DNA of 64,000 nt, taken from positions 1,054,001 through 1,118,000 of the forward strand of contig JAYRJL010000001.1 in NCBI GenBank assembly GCA_041906305.1, given 5' to 3'. The stretch's first letter is position 1. Each line of letters opens with the position of its first letter. The DNA comes from SHVZ01 sp041906305 (GTDB lineage: Bacteria; Pseudomonadota; Alphaproteobacteria; SHVZ01). This document shows, piece after piece, positions 32,063 to 40,449 of this stretch. The notes under the pieces were generated by a model. It made no database searches, was not told the DNA's origin, and worked only from the letters and a program-made list of their open reading frames with translations. The position numbers and the translations under genes were made by a program.

Positions 32063-34660
32063 CTATGCCGCCACCGAAGATCGGCGCGACTTGGCGATCA
32101 GCTGAGAGACGGTGTCCTGAATGACCTCAGGCCGCAGAGGCTTCTGCAATAGGCAGTCGGCGCCGGCCTGCGGCAGCAGTTCGTCGGGCGCCGTCGCATA
32201 GCCGGTCGACAGGACGCAAGGAAGCTCCGGCCGCTGCGACTTGATGATCCGGATCAGCTCGGCGCCGCGCATGCCCGGCATCCCGTGGTCGCTGAGCACG
32301 GCATCCCACTTCTGCGGATCCGTCTGGAATGCGGCCAGCGCGTCGAAGCCGCTACCGAAGCTCACAACCTTCATCCCGGCCCGCTCGAGCGAGATCGCGA
32401 CCACGTCGCGCACCTCACGCTGGTCGTCGACGACCATCACGGTGCTGCCCTGCGCCAGGCTGCGCGATGTCTGGCCCCTGCGGTCACTGCTGTCGCATTC
32501 CTCGTGCGAGATCGGTAGGAAAACATCGACGATCGTACCATTCCGCCGCGAGGTAGTGATAGCGAGCGCACCGCCCGCCGCGAGCACGATTCCGTGCACG
32601 ACCGAAAGCCCGAGCCCGCCGCCTTTGCCGATCGCCTTGGTGGTGAAGTACGGCTCGAAGATGCGCGAGAGGTCGTTCCGGCTGATGCCGCTGCCGGTGT
32701 CGGAAATGGAGAGATGGACGTACTGGATCGAGGTGTCGAGGCGGCCGACCAGCACCACGTCCGCTCCCTGGTGGTTGAGCATGATGGCGAGGCGGTCCAC
32801 CTCGGTATTGGCCGAAGCCGAAAGCAGGCGGTAGGCCGGGTCCTCGGGCGCGGCCGGCTCCGAGGTGATGCCGACCGTACCGTCCCGGCCTTCGAGGGCG
32901 TCGTTGGCGTTGGTGCAGAGATTCACCAGCACCTGCGTCAGGCGATTGCGCTCGATCCTGACCGCGGTCCTCGTGAGCCTGTTCTCGATATCGAGGCGGG
33001 TGGAGGGCGGAAGCGAGGAGCGGAGGAGGAGCGACACGTCGTCGACGACCGAGGCGACATCGACATGCTCGGCCGTGGTCGATCCGAGCCGCGCGAAGCT
33101 GACGATGTGCTGGACGAGGTCCTTGGCGCGGTTGGTCGATGCAATGACGCGGTCGATCAGCTTCAGCTTCGGCGGGTCGTCCCTAAGATCCTCTTCGAGA
33201 AGCTTTCCGAAGCCCAGGATCGACGACAGGAGATTGTTGAAGTCGTGTGCGATGCCGCCCGCGAGCTGGCCGAGGGACATGAGCCGGTCCTGGTGGAACT
33301 GCGCCGATTTCCGCGACTCGTGCTCCGTCACGTCGGAGATCATGCAGCGATAGCCCTGGAAGGCGCCCTGGTCGTCGAGGATGGGCTTGCCGCTCGCTCT
33401 CACCCAAACGCCGCGCCCGCCTGGAAGGGTCATCGGTGCGACCACGTCCCGGAACGCCTGGCGAGCGGCGACCGCCGCCCGGAAGGCTTTTGCCCCGTCG
33501 CTGTCGGCGGGCTCGCCACGCATCTGGTCGATGGCGATGCCGACGAGATCCGACGGTCGAAGACCGGCGACGCGTTCGATCCGGTGCGAAACCTCGACGA
33601 TCCGCATCGACGCGTCGAACTCGACGAAGATGTCGCTGGTGGCGTCGATGGCATCCAGAAGCTTGCGCTCGGCGCGACGCCGGCGCTGCTCCTCGGCGTT
33701 GCGATCCTGCAGGTGCCGGCAGATCTGCATGCTGAACAGGAGGATTCCGATGGTGATCGCGCCGCCGACGGCGAGCGGGATCTGCATCGACTTCACCACG
33801 GCATGCCTGGGCACGACGATGGTCGTGCGGAGGTAGCTGTCGGCACTGGTGGCGGAGTATCTGAGGAATTCGGCCCCTAGAGCATCTCGCGGCGTGCCCG
33901 ATGGCGGTGTCGAGCCCTCTCGCCGTGGAGGGGTAAAATGGTAAAGGAGCGCGTTTCCGCGCCCGCGAAGCTCGATCGTGCTGCAGCAGCCGATGCCGGC
34001 AGTGAGGTAGAGACGGTCGAGCACACTTATAGGAATGCCGACGAGCAACGTTCCTGCGAAGGAACCGTCGCTTGTTGTCAGGCTCTGGATGACCGGCAGC
34101 GTAGGTGAGTCGTCGCCAAGCAGGTCGATAGCGGGACCGATCGCAGAGCCCGTCTCTTTGCTGCTCCTGATCCACGCCGCCAGGCCCGGGTCGATCGACC
34201 GCTTTGCCGTGGTGTCGATGGGACCGGACGATGCGGAGACGGCGAGCAGCTGCTGGTCGCCGTCGAGGACGGCGAGGAAGCTCAGAAGCGGAGCCCGCGC
34301 CAGGCTTTCGGCGATCCAAGGATAGAGCCGCCGCGACAGCGTCGCCGGATCGTGCGGGTGTGAGGAGTCGTAGTCATCGAGGAAGTTCTCGACCGTCGAT
34401 TTCGAGGCATTGAGAGCGCGTGTCGCGCGGTCGAGAAGCAGCGCGGCATAGGCGTCGAGCATCTGTGCCGAGCGGACGGACTCTCTCTCCGAGTGGCTCA
34501 GCGCGTCGCGCTGGCCTTCGAGCAGGGACAGCGCGAGGATCGACCAGAACAGGACGAGGACCGCGCCGGTCACGGCCGCGACCCGCGTACGCAGGCCGCA
34601 ATGCGTCCACCATCGTCGCCCCTTGGCGGCGACGGCAGTTTGTTCAGTTAAAGAGAGCAT
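32063..34660 (-). CDS. Membrane-bound hybrid histidine kinase
   Basis: A protein of 865 residues from ATG 34660; the frame is open to 34933 but that part is a shadow of the neighbouring gene. TM1 is at about 26-47 and TM2 at about 295-315, enclosing a periplasmic sensor of some 245 residues of dCache/CHASE-like character. A PAS domain follows (about 335-450), then the kinase with His472 in AHDFNNLL and an HATPase region, and a C-terminal receiver with Asp791 (VLSDHGMP). The start overlaps the end of the cheZ-like gene by 17 bp, so the two are coupled. The second hybrid kinase follows downstream. It would sense an extracellular signal and feed the chemotaxis/EAL circuitry; the target is unknown. 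Confidence 0.93.
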   Translation of the reverse strand: MLSLTEQTAVAAKGRRWWTHCGLRTRVAAVTGAVLVLFWSILALSLLEGQRDALSHSERESVRSAQMLDAYAALLLDRATRALNASKSTVENFLDDYDSSHPHDPATLSRRLYPWIAESLARAPLLSFLAVLDGDQQLLAVSASSGPIDTTAKRSIDPGLAAWIRSSKETGSAIGPAIDLLGDDSPTLPVIQSLTTSDGSFAGTLLVGIPISVLDRLYLTAGIGCCSTIELRGRGNALLYHFTPPRREGSTPPSGTPRDALGAEFLRYSATSADSYLRTTIVVPRHAVVKSMQIPLAVGGAITIGILLFSMQICRHLQDRNAEEQRRRRAERKLLDAIDATSDIFVEFDASMRIVEVSHRIERVAGLRPSDLVGIAIDQMRGEPADSDGAKAFRAAVAARQAFRDVVAPMTLPGGRGVWVRASGKPILDDQGAFQGYRCMISDVTEHESRKSAQFHQDRLMSLGQLAGGIAHDFNNLLSSILGFGKLLEEDLRDDPPKLKLIDRVIASTNRAKDLVQHIVSFARLGSTTAEHVDVASVVDDVSLLLRSSLPPSTRLDIENRLTRTAVRIERNRLTQVLVNLCTNANDALEGRDGTVGITSEPAAPEDPAYRLLSASANTEVDRLAIMLNHQGADVVLVGRLDTSIQYVHLSISDTGSGISRNDLSRIFEPYFTTKAIGKGGGLGLSVVHGIVLAAGGALAITTSRRNGTIVDVFLPISHEECDSSDRRGQTSRSLAQGSTVMVVDDQREVRDVVAISLERAGMKVVSFGSGFDALAAFQTDPQKWDAVLSDHGMPGMRGAELIRIIKSQRPELPCVLSTGYATAPDELLPQAGADCLLQKPLRPEVIQDTVSQLIAKSRRSSVAA

Positions 34661-35618
34661 CGACGGCGGACTGGTCGAGCTTGGCGGCGGACGCGGCCGG
34701 GGCCAAGGACGGAGGGGCGGGAGGCGGAGCCGATTTCTTCGCGACCGCCGGCTTTGCGGCTTGCTTCGGTGCGGGCGGAGCCGAGGCCTCGGCCTTCGGC
34801 GCGGGCCTTGCCTCCGGAGGTACGGGCTTCGCGGGCGGGGGTGTTTTGGTTTCAGCGGTCGACGCATCGGACCCGCCGAAAAGCGCGTCGACCGCATCCT
34901 GGCCGAGGCCGTGGCCCGGGAGCTGCGGACCATTGAGCAGGCTGCTCTCCGCGTCCGGCACGGCAGATGCCTCGCCGACGTCGCGCGAACGGTTGCCGTC
35001 CATCGTGGTGCGGACGGCCGGAGGTTCGTGGTCCGTGGCGTCGGTTCCCCACATCGACATCATCGTGATGACGCGCTGCTCGACGTAGCTCATCGTCGCG
35101 ACGACCTTGGCGATCCGCTGGCCGGTGATGTCCTGGAAGGAGCAGGCCGTGAAGATCTCCATGCAGCGCTGATCGAATTCCTGACGCTCGGCGTCGCTGA
35201 GCCCGAGAGAGGTCACGCGTTCCTGGATCCATTCGGTGGCTTCGAGGATCTCGGACGTCGCCCGCTCGGTCGAGGCGACGATCTCGTAGAGCTCTTCGGT
35301 GGCGCCGTTCAGGCGCGGCGCCGACAGGGCCTTGCCGTCCTTGCCCACCAGCGCCGCGATCTCGCCCTTGCTGCGCTCGATATGGTCGCGCAGTTCCTTC
35401 AGGTCCCGCTGAAGGACGTCGATGCTGACCGCGCCCGCGCGCTGCCGGCTGTCGAGCAGGTTCGCGAGCTCGACGACCACCTTTCGGCGTTCGTCGGCCG
35501 CGATCAGGCTGGCGCGGCGGTCACGTGTCCGGAGGAAGGCTCGGCCACGCGCGGTGCACGCGATGGCTTCTTCGATCTCCAGATAGTCGTCGTCGTCGAG
35601 CGAGGGGACGCGCGGCAT
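34644..35618 (-). CDS. cheZ: CheZ-like phosphatase with two CheY-docking peptides
   Basis: A protein of 324 residues. The helical core has the CheZ active-site signature FTACSFQDITGQRIAKVV (about 155-172), with Gln for attack water in QDITGQR. After the core comes QDAVDALFG near residue 247, a Pro/Ala/Lys-rich linker of about 65 residues, and the C-terminal QSAVDALFN. Such VDALF-type peptides at the ends of CheZ and FliM bind phospho-CheY, so this protein may have two docking sites. CheZ speeds CheY-P dephosphorylation and resets signalling. A second cheZ-like gene lies divergently upstream, and the shared gap holds one cluster motif in each direction. Confidence 0.88.
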   Translation of the reverse strand: MPRVPSLDDDDYLEIEEAIACTARGRAFLRTRDRRASLIAADERRKVVVELANLLDSRQRAGAVSIDVLQRDLKELRDHIERSKGEIAALVGKDGKALSAPRLNGATEELYEIVASTERATSEILEATEWIQERVTSLGLSDAERQEFDQRCMEIFTACSFQDITGQRIAKVVATMSYVEQRVITMMSMWGTDATDHEPPAVRTTMDGNRSRDVGEASAVPDAESSLLNGPQLPGHGLGQDAVDALFGGSDASTAETKTPPPAKPVPPEARPAPKAEASAPPAPKQAAKPAVAKKSAPPPAPPSLAPAASAAKLDQSAVDALFN

Positions 35619-35672
35619 TGGGCACTCTCGTGGCGGATATCTGCCTCATGGAGCCTTTGCCGGGCCTCCGGA

Positions 35673-35692
35673 ACCATCCACCGAAAGTATGA
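35673..35692 (-). promoter_or_regulatory. Chemotaxis-cluster motif before the minus-strand cheZ
   Basis: On the minus strand this reads TCATACTTTCGGTGGATGGT, 54 bp before the 324-residue CheZ start. It faces a second copy at 35712-35731. Confidence 0.55.
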
Positions 35693-35711
35693 GGCGGCCC
35701 AAATCGGCGGC

Positions 35712-35731
35712 TCATCCTTTTGGTGGATGGA
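35712..35731 (+). promoter_or_regulatory. Chemotaxis-cluster motif before the plus-strand cheZ
   Basis: TCATCCTTTTGGTGGATGGA, 60 bp before the 164-residue CheZ start. It is a somewhat diverged copy. Confidence 0.5.
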
Positions 35732-35791
35732 GACGGGGGGCGTCGCGACCGCATAAAGGGCCCGGAAACGTCCGCGAGGAGCCCGAGAACC

Positions 35792-36286
35792 ATGTATGAC
35801 CCGCTGATCGCCCGCGTGAAGGCGGAAGTTTCGAAGATCCGCTACGCGGACGAGGGCCAGGATCCGCTCCTGACCGCTTCGGAGGAGCTGGAGGCGCTCA
35901 AGGCGACCACGGCGAGCGCGACCGAGGAGATCCTCTCGATCGCCGAGAGCGTGCTGTCCCGGGTCGAGCAGCTTCAAGGCATGGTTCCGGCGGGCAAGCC
36001 CGTGGAATTGCTCAATATCATCGAAGTTCAGCTGGTCAGGCTGTTCGAGGCCTGCGGCTTTCAGGACCTGACCGGTCAGCGATCGACCAAGGTCGCACGG
36101 CTGCTGGAGAATCTTGATTCCCGTGTCGCCCGGGCGCTCGACCTGATGGATCACATCGAGGTCCCGGATGACGTCGCGCTCGAGATGAAGGACGCGGACA
36201 CGCAGGGCGATGCGGCCCTGCTGAACGGTCCCCAGGCCAGTGGCCAGGGCCTCGCGCAGAACGACATCGACGCTCTGTTCAACTGA
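35792..36286 (+). CDS. Short CheZ-like phosphatase
   Basis: A protein of 164 residues from ATG 35792, with GAGGAG upstream. It has the CheZ core (SEELEALKATTASATEEILS helix, then FEACGFQDLTGQRSTKVARL near 88-107) and ends in QNDIDALFN, a CheY-P docking peptide. It lacks the long Pro/Ala linker of its paralogue. With the divergent cheZ it makes two phosphatases in one cluster, perhaps each serving a different CheY. A clear terminator follows at 36293-36314. Confidence 0.87.
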   Translation: MYDPLIARVKAEVSKIRYADEGQDPLLTASEELEALKATTASATEEILSIAESVLSRVEQLQGMVPAGKPVELLNIIEVQLVRLFEACGFQDLTGQRSTKVARLLENLDSRVARALDLMDHIEVPDDVALEMKDADTQGDAALLNGPQASGQGLAQNDIDALFN

Positions 36287-36292
36287 GGGATT

Positions 36293-36314
36293 GGACCCTT
36301 CCGGGTCCATTTTT
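36293..36314 (+). terminator. Rho-independent terminator after short cheZ
   Basis: GGACCC and GGGTCC pair around TTCC and are followed by A and five T. It lies seven bases past the stop codon. Confidence 0.8.
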
Positions 36315-36432
36315 GCCTATTTAACAATATTTTACAGATATTCGCTTGAAGTGTGCGGGTATCGATGGAGTTTATAAATTGTTCAGAAATGAGCCCTACC
36401 CTGAGACCAAAGGCAGAATGAGGGGGTACGTC

Positions 36433-37116
36433 GTGAGAGTACTGGTTGCAGACGACCATGAGCTGGTCGGCGAGATGCTGAAGATGACGCTCGAACGCGA
36501 TGAGGACACGCAGGTGCTGGCGGTGCGGAGCTTCGATGCCGCCTACCAGGCAGCCGGCACGCGGCGCTCCGACGAACCGATCCCATACGACGTGATCCTT
36601 CTGGACGTGCGCATGCCGGGCATGAACGGTCTGACGGGGCTGCGGCGCATGCGCGAGCTGGTCGGAAAGGTCCCGGTGGCTTTGATGTCCGGCATGCTGA
36701 CCCCGGCCGAAGCCCGTCAGGCGATGAACGAGGGGGCGGCGGGGTTCGTGCCCAAGACGCTGCCCGTGGACGAGCTGATCGCTGCGGTCCGTAAGATGGC
36801 GGCAGGCGGGCGCTTCGTGCCGAAGTTCCTGATGGTTTCCGAGGCGAACGAGGCGATCGCCCGCCGCGAGGACGGCGCTAGCGGCTTCGACGGTCTCACG
36901 CCGCGCGAGTCCGATGTCCTGAAGGAGCTCGTCCAGGGCTGGACCAACAAGCAGATCGCCCAGAACCTCGGCGTCTCCGAGGTCACCGTGAAGACTCACC
37001 TGATCGGCCTCTTCCGCAAGATCGGCGCACGCAATCGCGCGGACGCCGTCCGCATCGCGCTGGCGCGCACCACAGACAACCAGGCGCAGCCGCCCCAGCC
37101 GCAGCCGTCGGCCTAG
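36433..37116 (+). CDS. NarL/FixJ-type response regulator
   Basis: A protein of 227 residues. GTG 36433 is preferred because AGGGGG lies six bases before it and the protein then begins directly with the receiver strand VRVLVADDHE; ATG 36418 is an alternative. The receiver has Asp58 (VILLDVRMPGM) and Lys in VPKTLP. The C-terminal LuxR helix-turn-helix is LTPRESDVLKELVQGWTNKQ and onwards. It is a two-component transcription factor that could read one of the hybrid kinases and might recognise the cluster motif, although that link is not shown. The upstream region (36,315-36,432) is AT-rich compared with the rest. Its stop overlaps the stop of the convergent methyltransferase gene. Confidence 0.92.
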   Translation: MRVLVADDHELVGEMLKMTLERDEDTQVLAVRSFDAAYQAAGTRRSDEPIPYDVILLDVRMPGMNGLTGLRRMRELVGKVPVALMSGMLTPAEARQAMNEGAAGFVPKTLPVDELIAAVRKMAAGGRFVPKFLMVSEANEAIARREDGASGFDGLTPRESDVLKELVQGWTNKQIAQNLGVSEVTVKTHLIGLFRKIGARNRADAVRIALARTTDNQAQPPQPQPSA

Positions 37117-38147
37117 GCGGCTTCCTGGAGGGGCTGCGTCTCGACTTCGACGAGACGGCAGCCCTGCTGGCGCTTGATCGCGTAGAAGCGGTAGTGACGG
37201 ATCTCGCCCCGCCGCAGCAACGCCTCCCGTCGCCCCCAGATCTCGGCCTCGCGGACGACCAGGCGCATCAGCTCCGGCGTCACGCTTCCGGGGGCGAGCC
37301 CCTGGACCAGATGACGCCAGCCGTCCCGGATCAGCTGGCAGTGCTGCTCGGTCATGTCTTCGGCGACGCGCAGATCGTATCCGAGCTTGCCGAGGGCGGA
37401 CGAATATTCGGCGACCGTCCAGGGATAGGCCCCGACCGGCTCACGCTCGCGCCATTCCTCGATGTGCCGGGAAGTGCCGGCGCTCGGCACCACGTAGTCG
37501 GTGAAGCAGAGTTCGCCATCGACCTTAAGCGCGTCGGTGAGGACCTGGAGGACGGAGGCCTTGTCGGCGACCGTGAACAGGGCCTCCTTTGAGAAGACGG
37601 CGGCGAAGCTGTTCGTCTTGAGGAACAGGCGGCCATTGGCCTGGAACTGGACCGCGGCCTTCTTCACGAGGCCGGCCTTCGTCGAGTGCTCGACGCCGGC
37701 CATGGCCAGGTCCTTCCACCACTCGATGCCGGTCACCCAGGTTCCGAACTTGTTGGTTACCGTGCGCGCGCCGCCGCCGAGGCCGCAGCCGAGGTCCAGC
37801 AGCGTCTTGGTCTCGTCCAGCCGCATCGGCTGGACCAGGTCCAGGATGTGTTCGGCGCCGCCGGGTGTGTGGAAGCCTTCGCCCCAAAGCCTTTCGACGA
37901 GCTCGATGCGTGTGGGGTCCCAAGGGTTCGCGGGCGGCTGCTCCTCCGTCGGATCGGCCGGTACCTCGGCCGCCATTGCCGCCGCGGTGTCGGCCTCCTG
38001 AGCGGTCATCTCGGGGCTGGGCGGCGGCACCTTGGTAGGAATCAGGTCGTCCGGATTGCACCCCTGCCACCAAGCCTGGAGCTTGACCGCCAGCGATATC
38101 AGATCGCTGCGGCGTCCGGCTGACTTCTTGGATGCGAGTGACGCCAT
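37113..38147 (-). CDS. Class I SAM-dependent methyltransferase in the cheR operon
   Basis: A protein of 344 residues. Residues 1-75 are helical and low in complexity near the Pro/Ala-rich part (about 45-75). The methyltransferase domain shows WGEGFHTPGGAEHILDLV, then motif I TLLDLGCGLGGGART (about 117-131) and FCFTDYVV-like motif III (LCFTDYVVPS). The HTPGG and LDLGCGLGG features resemble small-molecule N-methyltransferases of the phosphoethanolamine or sarcosine type. It starts 16 bp after the cheR stop on the same strand, so the two are probably co-transcribed. The substrate is unknown, and I see no reason to call it a receptor methylase. Confidence 0.85.
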   Translation of the reverse strand: MASLASKKSAGRRSDLISLAVKLQAWWQGCNPDDLIPTKVPPPSPEMTAQEADTAAAMAAEVPADPTEEQPPANPWDPTRIELVERLWGEGFHTPGGAEHILDLVQPMRLDETKTLLDLGCGLGGGARTVTNKFGTWVTGIEWWKDLAMAGVEHSTKAGLVKKAAVQFQANGRLFLKTNSFAAVFSKEALFTVADKASVLQVLTDALKVDGELCFTDYVVPSAGTSRHIEEWREREPVGAYPWTVAEYSSALGKLGYDLRVAEDMTEQHCQLIRDGWRHLVQGLAPGSVTPELMRLVVREAEIWGRREALLRRGEIRHYRFYAIKRQQGCRLVEVETQPLQEAA

Positions 38148-38163
38148 GGCGTCGTCGATCTCC

Positions 38164-39000
38164 TCAGGCTGCGGCCTTCAGAGCCGGACCTGGAACGAGG
38201 CGATAGAGTCCGCGCTCGCCCGGGATAGGCTCGAACAGCTCGGTGATGCCCATGACCGTCTCGGCTCCGCCGAGATAGAGAACCCCGTCCGACGGCATGC
38301 GCCTGGCGATGCCGGCGAGGATCTTCGACTTGGTCGGCTGGTCGAAGTAGATGAGGACGTTGCGGCAGAAGACGACGTCGAACTGGCCGAGCAGCGACGG
38401 GTCGTCGAGCAGGTTGAACTCGCGGAAGCTCACCATCGAGCGCAACGGCGCGGCGACGGTCCACTTGTCTCCGTCGCGGCTGAAGTACTTGGCGAGCATG
38501 GGGGCGGGCACACCGCGCTGGATCTCGAACTGCGAGTAGACGCCGGACCGCGCGCGCTCGACCATCGCTTTCGAGATGTCGGTGCCGAGGATGTCGATAG
38601 TCCACCCCTTGAGCCTGGCTTCCTCTTCGGAGAGAACCATGGCGAGGCTGTAGGGCTCCTGCCCGCTCGAGCAGGCCGCGCTCCAGATCCGGATGCGCCG
38701 GCCGGTCGCGCGCTTCTCTAGCAGCTTCGGCAGCACCAGCCGGCGGAACTGATCGAACGGCTTGACGTCGCGGAAGAACAGCGACTCGTTGGTGGTCATG
38801 GCTTCGACAACCGCGGGCGCGAGCTCCGGCCGGTCGCTGCGGCGCAACGCACTGACGAGCCCGCCGAGGTCGGTGAGGCTGAACTTCCGAACCAGCGGCA
38901 GCAGGCGACTCTCGATCAGGTACATCTTCTCGGGCGTCAGCACGATGCCCGAGCGGTCCTTTACGAGCGTCGTCAGGAACTTGAAGTCGTCAGGGGTCAT
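38164..39000 (-). CDS. cheR: Chemoreceptor methyltransferase CheR
   Basis: A protein of 278 residues, the family's usual size. The N-terminal helical domain (about 1-85) is followed by the SAM-binding domain with RIRIWSAACSSGQEPYSLAM (about 98-117), the inserted beta-subdomain and FDVVFCRNVLIYFD. CheR methylates Glu residues of receptors using S-adenosylmethionine and works against CheB. A strong cluster motif lies 70 bp upstream (39071-39090). The methyltransferase gene follows in the same operon. Confidence 0.96.
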   Translation of the reverse strand: MTPDDFKFLTTLVKDRSGIVLTPEKMYLIESRLLPLVRKFSLTDLGGLVSALRRSDRPELAPAVVEAMTTNESLFFRDVKPFDQFRRLVLPKLLEKRATGRRIRIWSAACSSGQEPYSLAMVLSEEEARLKGWTIDILGTDISKAMVERARSGVYSQFEIQRGVPAPMLAKYFSRDGDKWTVAAPLRSMVSFREFNLLDDPSLLGQFDVVFCRNVLIYFDQPTKSKILAGIARRMPSDGVLYLGGAETVMGITELFEPIPGERGLYRLVPGPALKAAA

Positions 39001-39070
39001 GGCTCGCAGTCTCGGAAGGGGTGCGGCGGGTGTCAGGCAGGAGGAAGGTTACGGTCGGGCCGGGATCTTC

Positions 39071-39090
39071 CCCATCAATCGAAAGTATGA
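39071..39090 (-). promoter_or_regulatory. Chemotaxis-cluster motif before cheR
   Basis: On the minus strand this reads TCATACTTTCGATTGATGGG, the consensus itself. It lies between the cheB stop and the cheR start, 70 bp before cheR. Confidence 0.6.
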
Positions 39091-39098
39091 AGGCCCGA

Positions 39099-40226
39099 TC
39101 ATGCGAGGCGCCGCCTCAGCCAGGCAGTGAGCTCGGGCAAGGGAAGTACGGCCGAGCAGAGGCCGGCCATCGCGACCGCCCCGGGCATTCCCCAGACGAC
39201 GCTCGTCTTCTCGTCCTGCGCAACCAGTGTGCCGCCGGCCTCGGTCAGGACCTTGCCGCCGGCGAGGCCGTCGGATCCCATGCCCGTGAGAACGACGCCG
39301 AGCGTGCGCGCGCCCCAAACCTTGGCGGCGCCACGAAACATGGGATCGACGGACGGCCGGCAGAAGTTTTCCGGCGCCTCCTTGTTGAGACGCAGGCGCA
39401 CGACCTCCTCCATGACCGGGACCATGTGGAAGTCGCCGGGCGCAACGTAGATGCGGCCCCCCTTCACGATCTCGCCGTCGACGGCCTCGGCGGCCGGGAT
39501 CCCGCTGGACTTGGACAGATGCTGGGCGAGGATCGTCGTGAAGGTCGGGGGCATGTGCTGGGTGACCAGAATCGGCAGCGACACGGCGCTCGGCAGCTTT
39601 TCCAGCAGCGTCGCCAGCGCCTGCGGGCCGCCGGTCGAGCTGCCGATGACGATCGCCGCCGGAGGCATCTCGATGCCTCGCCGCAGAACCACCGGCCCGG
39701 ACGGCATCGCCCGACGGGGCTCTGGCGATCTGACGGGTGAAGCCGAGGTCGCCGCCGTGCCGACGCTCGGACGCGGCAGGCCCCGCTGGTCGCGCGCGAT
39801 GCCGCCCAGGGTCTTCACCTTGGCGACGATCTCCCGCCTGAAGCTTTCGGTGCCGTTGATGGCGACGGTCGAGGTGGGCTTCGGTACGTAGTCGCTGGCG
39901 CCGAGAGACAGGGCCTTCAGGCTCGCCGACGCGTTCTGCAGGGTCAGCGTCGAGGCCATCACGATGCGGAGCTTCGGATCGGCTTCGAGCAGCTGCGGAA
40001 TCGCGGTCAGGCCGTCCATCCGCGGCATCTCGATGTCGAGGACCATGACATCCGCTGGCGTGGGCCCGCCGGCGAGGCGCTTGATCGACCCGATCGCCAT
40101 CAGCCCGTCGGCGGCGGAGCCGACGACCTGGATCTCCGGATCGGATTCGAGAATGCGCGTGATGAGCCCGCGGATCACCGCCGAGTCGTCGGTCACCACT
40201 ACGCGATACGGCTCGACGATGCCCAC
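39099..40226 (-). CDS. cheB: Receptor methylesterase/deamidase CheB
   Basis: A protein of 375 residues. The receiver domain (about 8-125) has Asp64 (VMVLDIEMPRMDG). A linker of about 60 residues leads to the esterase domain with Ser197 in GSSTGGPQ, His224 in VTQHMPP and Asp319 in TGMGSDG. It removes methyl groups from receptors when phosphorylated by CheA. A weak copy of the cluster motif can be seen at 40328-40347 on the minus strand. It lies upstream of cheR on the same strand, with a separate motif for cheR between them. Confidence 0.96.
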   Translation of the reverse strand: MGIVEPYRVVVTDDSAVIRGLITRILESDPEIQVVGSAADGLMAIGSIKRLAGGPTPADVMVLDIEMPRMDGLTAIPQLLEADPKLRIVMASTLTLQNASASLKALSLGASDYVPKPTSTVAINGTESFRREIVAKVKTLGGIARDQRGLPRPSVGTAATSASPVRSPEPRRAMPSGPVVLRRGIEMPPAAIVIGSSTGGPQALATLLEKLPSAVSLPILVTQHMPPTFTTILAQHLSKSSGIPAAEAVDGEIVKGGRIYVAPGDFHMVPVMEEVVRLRLNKEAPENFCRPSVDPMFRGAAKVWGARTLGVVLTGMGSDGLAGGKVLTEAGGTLVAQDEKTSVVWGMPGAVAMAGLCSAVLPLPELTAWLRRRLA

Positions 40227-40449
40227 GGTCGCTCTCCGGCTGGATATGAACCGGTCGGCTTCTTCCGCAACGCTTCAGCGGACGCTCGCCGACACGATCC
40301 GGTTCTACGACGGCGCCGGGCAGGCAGGGATCATACGAAAGCATCGCCGGACGAAGCATCCGGGCGTCTCATACTTCTGTATCGCATACCGGTGGCGTCC
40401 CCGCGGCCATGTTTGCGACGAGCCAAACCGCACGACCTCGAGACATCTG

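Noticed and set aside
39964..40449. N-terminal extension of the EAL regulator
   Set aside because: It is antisense to cheB and to its promoter region; the receiver domain begins soon after ATG 40450.
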